Assembly: GCA_003427395.1 (NCBI GenBank)
Contig: BFEA01000065.1
Coordinates: 473,493-512,012 of the forward strand
Direction: 5' to 3'
DNA from: Chara braunii
Lineage: Eukaryota > Streptophyta > Charophyceae > Charales > Characeae
DNA: 38,520 nucleotides
Shown: piece after piece, positions 30,543 through 38,120 of the stretch
How the letters are laid out: each line of letters begins with the position of its first letter
Numbering within the stretch: the first letter of the stretch is position 1
Made by a program: the position numbers and the translations under genes
Notes under the pieces: generated by a model
Databases searched by the model: none
What the model was told of the DNA's origin: nothing
The model's input: the letters and a program-made list of their open reading frames with translations, nothing else

Positions 30543-30682
30543 GATGAGCTACTGCTTTTTTTTTTTCTTTTTTTTTTGAAATTTCGCGATTTACGCGTGT
30601 CATCCTTGCGCAGGGGCCATGCTAATCTTCTCTGTATCGGTCCAATTTTCACAGATGACCCGAGGGACAGATGAGCTACTGC
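30543..30682 (-). mobile_element. U6 retroposon with A-tail and 13-bp target-site duplication
   Basis: GATGAGCTACTGC at 30543-30555 recurs exactly at 30670-30682. Between them lie, on the minus strand, a U6 snRNA copy (30668-30578) and an A-rich tail (30577-30556) interrupted by one G. Exact short direct repeats plus a tail are the hallmarks of LINE-driven retroposition. Confidence 0.92.
30578..30668 (-). pseudogene. U6: U6 spliceosomal RNA retropseudogene 1
   Basis: The minus strand starts GTCCCTCGGGTC, like plant U6. It continues with AAAATTGGACC, the invariant GATACAGAGAAGATTAGCAT region (ACAGAGA box and AGC triad intact) and GCCCCTGCGCAAGGATGACA. It ends TAAATCGCGAAATTTC, slightly short of the family's 3' end. 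U6 pairs with U2 and the 5' splice site in the spliceosome. A normal U6 gene ends in a T-run for RNA polymerase III; this one ends in an A-rich tail and lacks the T-run, so it is a processed copy. Its core is nearly intact, so it is young. The fragment TAAATAC 33-39 bases upstream could serve as a TATA box by chance. Confidence 0.93.
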
Positions 30683-30835
30683 CGGTAGGTCATTCTTACT
30701 GTATTTACAGTACGTTATCACCTCGGACAAGCCAACATCTTTTTTTTTTTCTTTTCTTTTACCTACTACGCTCAGGCGGCGAGTGAAAAAATTGAAAATA
30801 GTGCGCAGGGCCTATCTATGGCTGCGCACTTACTC

Positions 30836-30979
30836 GCCACAATCTTTTTGCTTTTTTTTTTTTTTTTTCTCGGTTTATGCGTCTCGTCCTCTCGCAGGGG
30901 CCATGCACCAGTAGTCTTCTCTCTCTGTATCATTCCAAGTTTTCCGCATGTTCCGCACGACGGACCTGCCACGATTTTT
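30836..30979 (-). mobile_element. Second U6 retroposon with A-tail and imperfect target-site duplication
   Basis: GCCACAATCTTTTT at 30836-30849 and GCCACGATTTTT at 30968-30979 flank a diverged U6 copy with a T17 run (30852-30868), which is an A-tail on the minus strand. The flanks differ at two or three positions, as expected for an older insertion. Confidence 0.8.
30869..30965 (-). pseudogene. U6: U6 spliceosomal RNA retropseudogene 2, diverged
   Basis: The minus strand starts GTCCGTCG. It retains ACTTGGAATGATACAGAGAG, then GAAGACTA...GCATGGCCCCTGCG and GACGAGACGCATAAACCGAG before the A-tail. Small insertions disrupt the ACAGAGA-to-AGC segment, so it could not work in splicing. It lies 200 bases from copy 1 in the same orientation. 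The two have different target sites and tails, so they are independent insertions, not a duplication. Confidence 0.85.
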
Positions 30980-30989
30980 TATTTTTTTC

Positions 30990-31640
30990 TCCCTTTTTTT
31001 AATTTCCTTTTTTCCTTCCACTCCTCGTCATCCAATTTGACGAGTCATCTATCGATATACGTAGATACAGAAGAGAAGAGTGCACGACGTGACAGAACAG
31101 ATCCTGTTCAAGTACACAGTCGTCTTGGCCCGACTTTGCTTTCACAGAGAAGTCAAACCACTATCACGTCCGAAAGTCTCGACTGCATGCACACGTCGAC
31201 GTGGTGGGATGAACGGGCCTGGGGCGCTGGCATGAATTCAGTGGAGTAGAAGCGGGCACGGCACGGCAGCTGCAATGGCTTGCAAGCGGCTGGGACCATG
31301 CGCCTACTCGCCGAAATTGGCGGCCGGCGAGTAATGTAAGGCCCTTCGGCGTTAGCTTATGGTTGATGACGACGATGACGAAGATGGGGTTGGTGAGAGT
31401 CAAGTTGACCCCCACTTTTTTTTTCCTTCTCCCCCTCCCCCCTCTTACAACGTTGTTTTCGCAGTTCGATTATAGCGAGGCAGGTAGGTAGGGAGGTAGC
31501 TAGCTAGGTATACAGTATGTCCCTCCCTATAACCCGCCGAAGTGCCGTCAAAGGTGACAGCCTGCCTCTGTTGTTTTTTGGCCGGCTTTACCAGCGAAAG
31601 AAGTGCTTTCCGGACCACGTGCGATTTTCCGTATTTGCGC
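30990..31640. other. No gene recognised
   Basis: T-rich tracts at 30990-31020, short open frames, and a GTAGGTAGGGAGGTAGCTAG low-complexity patch near 31482-31510. No family match. Confidence 0.4.
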
Positions 31641-31649
31641 GCCCGTGTC

Positions 31650-31800
31650 ACTAATTAGAACGATTGATTGGTCCTCTAATTAGATGACTGGTTCGTCAAC
31701 TAATTAGATGATTGATTGGTCCGCTACTTCCGATGATTGATTGATCAACTAATCAGATGATTGATTAGTCCACAAATTAAATATGAGTGATTGATCTACT
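31650..31800 (+). repeat. About 32-bp imperfect tandem repeat (CTAATTAGATGATTGATTGGTC type)
   Basis: CTAATTAGAACGATTGATTGG, CTAATTAGATGACTGGTTCG, CTAATTAGATGATTGATTGG and two further variants follow each other between 31650 and 31800. Confidence 0.85.
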
Positions 31801-31943
31801 AGTGAAATGATCGAGGCATCTCGGCAACGCAGATTTTACAGTAGTTCCTCCTCCGACGAAAAGGAAACCACCACAGGATGCAAAGAGAGAGAGACTTCCT
31901 CGGCGTTGACGAGTAAATACATGCAAGGCCGAAAGGAAGGTTG

Positions 31944-32000
31944 GTAGGGGACTCTCCTACCCTCCCTACCGTGCGCAGCGAACTGCATTTGGGTGCAAAG
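31944..32000 (+). other. Source segment of the adapter-flanked duplicate
   Basis: This 57-base segment (GTAGGGGACTCTCCTACCC at its start) recurs exactly at 34194-34250, where it is enclosed by Tn5 mosaic ends. The copy here is in normal context and is taken as the genuine one. Confidence 0.85.
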
Positions 32001-32029
32001 ATGCCGTGTTTCGAAGCGATGAAAGATGT

Positions 32030-32830
32030 GTTAGCTTGCTGCACCTCGTTTTTCCAGCAGCACGTCTTGTTTGCTGCACTTGGTGTTCTCTAGCAGCACA
32101 TCTTGTTTGTTTCGCTGTGTGTCCATCCGCATGTCTCGTTTCGAGAAAGCACTTCGAGTCAAGACATGCATCATCGTGTCAAGACATGCGGCTGGACACA
32201 AAGTGAAGCAAACAAGATGTGCTGCTAGAGAACACCACCAAGTCATGTCGCTCTTGTTTGGTGCGCACTTGTTCTGGGTTCGAACAGAAAACAGGTTCGG
32301 CTTGTCGCACTTGTTGCTGCTCTTGGTCTCCAGCAGCAGCTTGCCTTTGCTTGCTGCACTTGGTGTTTTCCCTACCGGTAGCAGCATGTGTTGTTTGCTG
32401 TACGTTGCGTTCGTGTCAAGCAGCATATCGTTTGCTGCCGCGAGTACTTGGTGTTCTCCCTACCGTCCAGCGTCGTGTCGGTTTTGCTGCACTTGTTTGG
32501 TCTGGGTTGAACAGAACGCCAGCGATGTCGGACTTTGTTGCCGCAAGTAGTGTCCAGCAGCTTGTTGTCGCCTGCTGCACTTAGCGTTCAGCAGCATGTC
32601 TTGTGTTATGCAAGCACATCGTGTCTTGTCTGGGTTGAATAGCGAGCCAGATATGCTCGACGTGTTCCTCCTGCACTTCCCGGTTCCTTCACTGAATCTT
32701 CGGCAGCTTGCTTGTTTTTGCTTGCTGCACTTGGTGTCCAGCAGTGTGTCGGGCTTGCTGCACTCGGTGTCCAGCAGCAAGTACGGCTTGCTGCAGTTCC
32801 GCGGCCTCCAGCGGCATGTCTGGCTTGCTC
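32030..32830 (+). repeat. Irregular TTGCTGCACTTGGTGT / CAGCAGC repeat field
   Basis: The words TTGCTGCACTTGGTGT, AGCAGCA and GTTTGCTGC recur about ten times at irregular spacing (for example 32070, 32358, 32732 and 32755). No consistent unit length. Translations in both strands are Cys-, Ser- or Leu-rich and look like repeat artefacts. Confidence 0.75.
32081..32238. repeat. Fold-back: imperfect inverted repeat, arms about 55 bp
   Basis: Bases 32081-32109 (TGGTGTTCTCTAGCAGCACA at the start) are the reverse complement of 32210-32238. Pairing continues inward with mismatches between 32110-32136 and 32181-32209, leaving a loop of roughly 45 bases. Confidence 0.85.
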
Positions 32831-32881
32831 AGGCGTGCATGTCTGGACACGCACACACGCCCCCGGGCACGCACACCCAAA

Positions 32882-33006
32882 AACATACTACTAATACGGC
32901 TTGCTGCAGTTCCGCGGCCTCCAGCGGCTGTCTCTTATACACATCTAGATGTGTATAACATACTACTAATACGGCTTGCTGCAGTTCCGCGGCCTCCAGC
33001 GGCATG
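32882..33006 (+). other. Adapter-joined false duplication (partial mate-pair junction at 32928-32958)
   Basis: CTGTCTCTTATACACATCT at 32928-32946 is the Tn5 mosaic end; AGATGTGTATAA at 32947-32958 is the start of its reverse complement. The sequence before it (32883-32927, from ACATACTACTAATACGGC) is repeated directly after it from about 32959. The pattern is that of a read through a mate-pair junction stitched into a contig. Confidence 0.93.
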
Positions 33007-33083
33007 TCTGGCTTGCTCAGGCGTGCACGTCTGGACACGCACACACGCCCCCGGGCACGCACACACGAAAACATACTACTAAT

Positions 33084-33132
33084 ACTGGGAGTTCAACCTC
33101 CTGATGAGTCGGTGAAAGTCCGGCTAAACAGT
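33084..33132 (+). ncRNA. Decayed type III hammerhead ribozyme
   Basis: In order: ACTG (33084-33087), stem I GGAG...CTC around the loop TTCAACC, CTGATGA (33101-33107), stem II GTCGG/CCGGC (33108-33112 and 33120-33124, one G-U pair) with the loop TGAAAGT, then TAAAC (33125-33129) and AGT. ACTG pairs with CAGT as a short stem III. Two defects are visible: the catalytic GAAAC is TAAAC, and the bases expected between stem III and stem I (U and the cleavage nucleotide) are missing. It is therefore probably inactive. The match to the core at 8604-8632 is otherwise close. Confidence 0.55.
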
Positions 33133-33555
33133 CGGCATAATCCTGCTTTCTTTTGTGGACTTGTGGTGGTGTATATCGAACATGACTATAAAGACACACA
33201 CGGGGGTTTGTTGCAAAGACACCTACCTGGAGTGTCTTTGAGTTTGTTTGGTTTTCTTGCCCCAATCTAATCATTTTTCGGTACACTGATCGTGAAGAAT
33301 TTGGAAAACTTTTTCGATTTGGGAGCGTGAAGAGAGATGTAGAGGATGTGTGAAAGAACAACGTCACCACCCTATACCTACTGCTCTGGGGATGTGGATA
33401 TGGAGCATCGGCTGACAAGGTAGAGAGAGTACTGGAGACTGTAAAAACGACATTATTCTGTTTTTTTTTTTACCCTTTAGATACATTAACTTTATTTGCT
33501 CTGTAGATAGTTCGAACTTTTTTTTTGTGTGTGTTTTTTGGAATGAATGGACCGT

Positions 33556-33632
33556 TGATCAGATATTAAACTGATCAGCAGAACAGAGATACTACACTTG
33601 GTCTATTTTTAGCCAAAGGCCAGGAGAGTTGT
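33556..33632 (-). pseudogene. U2: U2 spliceosomal RNA pseudogene, first 75 nucleotides only
   Basis: The minus strand reads CTCTCCTGGCCTTTGGCTAA, then ACCAAGTGTAGTATCT, CTGTTCTGCTGATCAGTTTA and ATATCTGATC, matching the 5' part of U2. The branch-point-pairing GTAGTA is present. Homology stops before the Sm site. About 15 bases later, at 33540-33518, an A-rich stretch broken by CACACAC follows on the minus strand. A truncated copy with an A-rich end suggests retroposition; no clear target-site duplication was found. It cannot form a functional U2 snRNP. Confidence 0.82.
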
Positions 33633-33827
33633 GAAAATTAATACTACTAATTACGACTTATGCTGCTGGTATCTCTTGATTATTTTCAAGAGTTAACAGT
33701 CGCTATTCTTTATAATTCTTTCTGAAAGTTGTTGAGCCAGCCTTCCCGGTTTTTGATTCGTGCAGTAATTAATTAACAAACAAGGAAGACGAGTGGAAGT
33801 CGGAATCTGGATAACATGAGGATATGG

Positions 33828-34168
33828 AAGTGACAGTCGGGATGGGGATAAGGAGTAGGACATGGTATAGTGACATTCGCGATAGGGATAAGGGTGAGGA
33901 TGCTGTGAAGTGACACAGTCGGGATGGGGATAAGGGTGAGGATGCCGTGAAGTCACAGTCGGGATGGGGATAAGGGTGAGGATGCTGTGAAGTGACACAG
34001 TCGGGATGCTGTCTCTTATACACATCTAGATGTGTATAAGAGACAGGGATAAGGGTGAGGATGCTGTGAAGTGACACAGTCGGGATGGGGATAAGAGTGA
34101 GGATCCTGTGAAGTCACAGTCGGGATGGGGATAAGGGCGAGAGGATACTGTGAAGTCACAGTCGGGAT
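33828..34168 (+). repeat. 40-42-bp minisatellite, interrupted by adapter sequence
   Basis: The unit GTCGGGATGGGGATAAGGGT followed by GAGGATGCTGTGAAGTGACACA repeats about eight times with small length variants. The array is cut by a full mate-pair junction at 34009-34046 and ends at a partial one at 34170, so the copy number is unreliable. Confidence 0.92.
34009..34046. other. Complete Nextera mate-pair junction (two Tn5 mosaic ends)
   Basis: CTGTCTCTTATACACATCT at 34009-34027 is followed directly by its reverse complement at 34028-34046. This 38-base palindrome is the circularisation junction of Nextera mate-pair libraries and is not natural sequence. Confidence 0.97.
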
Positions 34169-34169
34169 G

Positions 34170-34193
34170 ACATCTGATGTGTATAAGAGACAG
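34170..34193. other. Partial mate-pair junction
   Basis: ACATCT joined to GATGTGTATAAGAGACAG. One A and the first 13 bases of the junction are missing; the mosaic-end half is otherwise exact. Confidence 0.93.
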
Positions 34194-34250
34194 GTAGGGG
34201 ACTCTCCTACCCTCCCTACCGTGCGCAGCGAACTGCATTTGGGTGCAAAG
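34194..34250 (+). other. Chimeric 57-base segment between adapters
   Basis: Exact copy of 31944-32000, 2,250 bases upstream, bounded on both sides by mosaic ends. It is best read as one arm of a mate-pair fragment assembled in place. Confidence 0.92.
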
Positions 34251-34288
34251 CTGTCTCTTATACACATCTAGATGTGTATAAGAGACAG
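34251..34288. other. Complete Nextera mate-pair junction
   Basis: The same 38-base palindrome as at 34009-34046, exact over its full length. Confidence 0.97.
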
Positions 34289-34386
34289 GAGCGAGGGAGG
34301 GAGGTGGAGAGTAGAAGGGCTATGTGGAGATCCAACACTTGGGGATCTTACTGTATATTTCGCCGATCTGCCCTCTTCTGGATGAC

Positions 34387-34891
34387 TCAGGGCCTCGTTC
34401 CACTACTCGCCATCCGCCACGCATGGCGGACACGACTTGGTTCCACTGCATCGCCAATAGCCACGAAATGGAGGCTGTCAGAATTTGGGTGTGAAATCAC
34501 TTGGCGATGTGCCGCCAAGGCTTTCCATTTCCCCTGCCTGCAACGGCCCTTCGTGGAGGCTCTACTCCTCACCCCTCCGCGAAATGCTTCGTGTGGCCAT
34601 TGCCCCTGACACAGCCATCCTGAACCTGCGTTGTCCCTAGTGTTGGCAATAGCTGCACCTGGAGTGATTTCCAGTCCGAATACATGGTGAAGACTAGAAG
34701 GCGGCCACCGTTCCATTAGCTCGCCATCCGCCACAGTCCGGGGAGCAGGCCGGGACAGCAACCACAGCGCACGTGGCTGTGGCGATGTAATGGAACCAAG
34801 ACCTTTTTTCCGCCAGAAAAATGCAGTTTTCGGCCTCGCCAAGTCTCGCCACTGTTTGTGGCGGATGGCGAGTAGTGGAACGAGGCCCTCA
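34387..34891. mobile_element. PIF/Harbinger-like MITE, 499 bp, 31-bp perfect TIRs
   Basis: The terminal inverted repeats at 34390-34420 and 34858-34888 are perfect over 31 bases and start GGGCCTCGTTCCACTACTCG. Both ends are flanked by TCA (34387-34389 and 34889-34891), a 3-bp target duplication. The GGGCC start and 3-bp duplication recall Tourist/Harbinger MITEs, whose usual duplication is TAA or TTA; TCA deviates. A second inverted pair lies inside (34436-34465 with 34772-34800, starting CTTGGTTCCA). The interior encodes no transposase, so it is non-autonomous. Confidence 0.85.
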
Positions 34892-34899
34892 AGGGCACG

Positions 34900-35034
34900 G
34901 AAACAGGAGGTATATATGTTCAACGCCAGGTAATAGGGCTTTGGTACTTCAAGAAACGTTTTGTTTTCTGGAAGTGCAAAGGAACAGGAGGTGTATACGT
35001 ACCTTCAACGCCAGGTAATAGGGCTTGGTAGCTG
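34900..35034 (+). repeat. About 83-bp direct duplication
   Basis: ACAGGAGGTATATATGTTCAACGCC at its first copy (about 34902, written here as two adjoining words ACAGGAGGTATA and TATGTTCAACGCC) recurs near 34983 as ACAGGAGGTGTATACG...TTCAACGCC. Both are followed by AGGTAATAGGGCTTGG-like text. It lies directly outside the MITE. Confidence 0.85.
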
Positions 35035-35035
35035 A

Positions 35036-35670
35036 AACCTTTTTGTTGTCCTCTTTTTTTTTTCCGCTTATACCTCTGTTCCGGTGCGCACATGGATGAC
35101 ACAACAGGAAGGTTAGGGGTTCTTGCAGAGCGGGGAGGGGATTATCGCGAGTAAGGCGACGGCGGCTTTGATCACGTGGTGAAGGAAACGGTGTGTGTGC
35201 GTCTCGCCGCGCTCCCTAACCACCCACCAAATGTGCAAAATTTTGACGAGTGTATCGTCATCACCTAGATGCAGATGTAGGAAAGGTACACTCCTCGGCG
35301 TATTTTTGTTTTGCCCTTTTCACATTTGGTGAGTGGTATAGCGAGGGCCTGAGGCTGGCACAAGCAAGCGGAGTGTTTCCTCTTCCCTCTCCTTTTCTCT
35401 TTTCCTTTTCGGGAACCATTCCTTGGTGCTCAGTGCCCGATGCCTGATGGATAATGCCTGCACACCTGTCGTATAGCTTTTAGCTTCGTTCATTTGCCGG
35501 GAGCATCTCGTGCTGACAAGCGGACCGAGTCAGCATATACGAACGAAGAGCTATATGAGTTTTGGGGCTGTGGACCTTATGAAAGGAGAAAGCTGGAGTC
35601 TGGAGCATCTTTGTCTGGAGATTGAGTAGAGTGTGATTTTGACGAGGTCTTTTACTGTTTACTCGCCATG
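35036..35670. other. No gene recognised
   Basis: Short frames only. An imperfect inverted repeat, TATAGCTTTTAGCTTCGTTC near 35471 against ACGAACGAAGAGCTATA near 35539, encloses about 50 bases. Confidence 0.4.
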
Positions 35671-35674
35671 TATG

Positions 35675-36225
35675 GCATGGTTGTGAGAATCCGGTCAGAT
35701 TTTGCAGAATAGCCGATGAGAATTCAGTCAGATTCGTGGAATATGACCTTGAGAATCCGGTGAAACTCGTCTTTCGTAGAATAGCCGATGCGAATCGAAT
35801 CCTGTCAGGTTCGTGGAATGACCGCGAGAATCCGGTGACATTCGTAGAATGGCCGCGAAAATCCAGTCAGATTCGTGGAATATGACCGTGAGAATCCGGT
35901 GAGACTCATCTTTCGTAGAATAGTGGGTGCGAATCGAATCCTGTCAGATTCGCGGAATGACCGCGAGAATCCGGTGAGATTCGTAGAATGGCCGTGAGAA
36001 TCCGGTCAGATTCGTGGAATATGACCTTGAGAATCTGGTGAGACTCGTCTTTCGTAAAATAGCCGGTGCGAATCGAATCCTGTCAGATTCGTGGAATGCC
36101 CGCGAGAATCTGGTGAGATTCGTAGAATGGCCGTCAGAATCCGGTCAGATTCGTGAAAGTTTTATGCGCGGGAGAATCCGGTCCGATGTGAGAATGTGGT
36201 CAGATTCGTGGAATGTATTGGCAGG
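35675..36225 (+). repeat. 139-bp higher-order repeat built of about 30-bp GAGAATCCGGTCAGATTCGT monomers
   Basis: TATGACC markers begin at 35742, 35881 and 36020, exactly 139 bases apart. Each period contains four or five monomers of the type GAGAATCCGGTNAGATTCGT plus a spacer (GAAT...CCG). One spacer per period is longer (TCTTTCGTAGAATAGCCGATGC type). Single monomers continue to about 36215 and reappear at 36395-36475. Confidence 0.93.
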
Positions 36226-36640
36226 TCGTTAATGACTTTCTGCTGAGGGATCAATGCCGGCCGAAGAAACGCTTTTCGCCACCCTAACATGGGCTGGTTG
36301 AGAATTATTAGCAAACCGACCCATAATAGCAAGAAGAGCTAATCAAAAATGACCTACTGACGGGGTCGGTCGGGCGAAGAAGGGATTCGGTCAGATGTTT
36401 TACGTATGAGCGTGAGGATTCTGTCAGATTCGTAGAATGGCTGTGAGAATCTGGTCAGATTCGTGGAATGTATTGGGAGGTCGTTAAATGACTTGCTGCA
36501 GGTATCCATCGATGCCTTTTCGCTACCCGAACATGGTTGAAGAGATTTGTCAAACAGCCCACAAGATACCAGGATCTAATCCAATCCAAAATCACCTCCT
36601 GATTACGAGGTCGAGTTAGTATTTCCTCGCATCCTCTACT
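36200..36640 (+). repeat. About 250-bp diverged duplication
   Basis: TGTATTGGCAGGTCGTTAATGAC (about 36213) and TGTATTGGGAGGTCGTTAAATGAC (about 36468) each lead into related text with CGATGCC or CAATGCC, CTTTTCGCNACCC, AACATGG, AATC(A/C)AAAAT and ACCT(A/C)CTGA. The first copy is followed by the monomer array again, so the array and this block alternate. Confidence 0.75.
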
Positions 36641-37155
36641 TTATTATGAGAATGCGGTCAGTGTTTTGATTGCTTGGGCGCGAGTGAACTTCGATGGAGG
36701 AATCGCTGATGTCGCGGGAGCGAGTGAACGCCGATGGAGGAATAGAGATGCCGAGCGACGAAAGTTCAAGAAATTCCCCACCGGAGTCGGTTGAAGACAT
36801 GTGCGCGTTGTTATGGAATGGACGGAACAAAAAAAGGCAGGCGGGCGCGGTGATACAGTAAGTCTGTGTTTTACGTAATTGCATTGCAACTGTGTTGCTG
36901 ATACTCGGTACGTAATAGTGATTAATTAATCCGTTCGGTGAAGTTCCAAACCAATCAAGTCAGTGCGAAGACGGGCGGCTGTGTATGATACTGTAATACA
37001 GTATGTCGGCTGGATGATGAGTCGGCGGTTGTTCGCGGCATCGTCAGCCGCCGACGATGAGGGCTTCGATGTTTGTCCTCCAGTGAAAATCTGTTTTTGA
37101 TGACGTCAACCACGCGCAGGATCATCTATTGGACTTGTGCCCTTTGTTGACGTCA
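36640..37155. other. No gene recognised; two TGACGTCA sites
   Basis: Contains a 40-base-spaced duplication GCGAGTGAAC..CGATGGAGGAAT (36679 and 36719) and two TGACGTCAAC words (37101 and 37148). TGACGTCA is the palindromic bZIP/CRE-type core. With no gene nearby its relevance is unknown. Confidence 0.4.
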
Positions 37156-37495
37156 ACGACTTGAGATCGGCGCTCTGCAGCAGACGGCCGTAGGCGTTTC
37201 ATACCTGGTCATCGCACCACCCCCAACTGCGGGCAAGGAAGAAGAAAGGGGCGAGTAGGGGGGGTAGGGGTGGGTGTGATTGTCATGACACCGTTCTGCA
37301 GCAGAGACCGTAGGGGTGTTATTACAGTAGTATCATCATATCCCAGCTGCTGCTGCTGGGATCGGCGTTCTGCAGCTGACGCCGGGGCGTAATTGTCATC
37401 TCACCGTTCTGCTGCACAGACCGTAAGGGCGGGTGTCAATATCATCACCACGTTCTGCAGTAGAGACCTTAGGGGTGTAATTGTCATCGTGCGAC
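37156..37495 (+). repeat. Imperfect repeat with GTTCTGCAGCAGAGACCGTAGGGG core, about five copies
   Basis: Variants of CGTTCTGCAGCAGAGACCG (at about 37170, 37292, 37365, 37406 and 37450) are followed by TAGGGGTGT or TAAGGGCG and by ATTGTCATC-type words. Spacing varies from about 40 to 120 bases. Confidence 0.8.
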
Positions 37496-37504
37496 CGACT
37501 GCGT

Positions 37505-37800
37505 GGTGGAACAACAAGGGCAGCACGATGAGCCGAACGAGAGCAAGGCAGGCAGCAAGGCAGCATAATGAGCAGCAAGGCAGGCAGCAAGGTAATAAGT
37601 AGCAGGGGCAGGGGCAAACGACAAGGCAAGCAGCAGGACAGCAAGTTGAGCCGAGGGACAACAAGGCAAACACCAGGGCAGCACGTTGACAAGAGAGGCA
37701 AAAGGGCAACAAGGTAAGCAAACGGGCAGCATGATACGCAGCGAGGGAGCAAGACGACAAGGCACTGAACGACAAGCAACAGCAAGGTGTAGGCCACACA
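37505..37800 (+). repeat. Low-complexity GGCAGCAAGGCAGCA tract
   Basis: Purine-rich sequence dominated by CAAGG, GGCAG and CAGCA words without a fixed period. Long open frames on the minus strand here encode Cys/Leu-rich low-complexity peptides and are not taken as genes. Confidence 0.8.
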
Positions 37801-37834
37801 GGGCAAGGGGGAGGCTGCACTACTCAACCCACCC

Positions 37835-38120
37835 CAGCTTGGCGAGTGAGTACTCACCCTCGATTTTGTTACTGACCCCACACTCACCCCAGAGATTCAC
37901 TCACCCTGGGAGTGTCTATCTAGATCGCCCCCCACAGCGGGGCGAGTGATGTGCAGCCGCTCAAAGTTGAAAGTTCCGTACTGCGGTGTACCAACCAAGT
38001 CAGCTATTTGATTTGGCAGGTGACTAAAAGACGACAATTCCGTGGAGATTGGGGTGAGTACTTACCGTGAGTTGCACGCTTGGGAAATCGAGTCTGGGGT
38101 GAGTACTTACCCCTACCCCG
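37835..38120 (+). repeat. GTGAGTACTYACC-type repeated motif
   Basis: GCGAGTGAGTACTCACCCT (about 37841), GGGGTGAGTACTTACCG (about 38052) and GGGGTGAGTACTTACCC (about 38097) recur, with looser ACTCACCC words between. The core is palindromic. It resembles 5' splice-site text but is more simply a repeat. Confidence 0.65.

Noticed and set aside
32600-33082. CRISPR-like array suggested by repeated CGTGCATGTCTGGACACGC and GCTGCAGTTCC words
   Set aside because: Spacing is irregular, the context is eukaryotic, and part of the repetition is an adapter-joined duplication.
33693-34267. Minus-strand reading frames with SYTHLDVYKRQ, CLLYTSRCV and MCIRDS peptides
   Set aside because: These are translations of Tn5 mosaic-end adapter sequence and of the 42-bp minisatellite, not genes.
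36348-36385. Possible U1 snRNA 5' fragment (ACCTACTGACGGGGTCGGTC)
   Set aside because: GACGGGGTC and its surroundings resemble the U1 5' end, but the match is short with several mismatches. The block has a diverged duplicate near 36600 without the U1 words, so it is probably chance within a repeat.
37396-37887. Overlapping minus-strand Cys/Leu-rich frames of 90-163 codons
   Set aside because: All three frames are open only because the tract is low-complexity GGCAGCAAGG repeat; none resembles a protein family.
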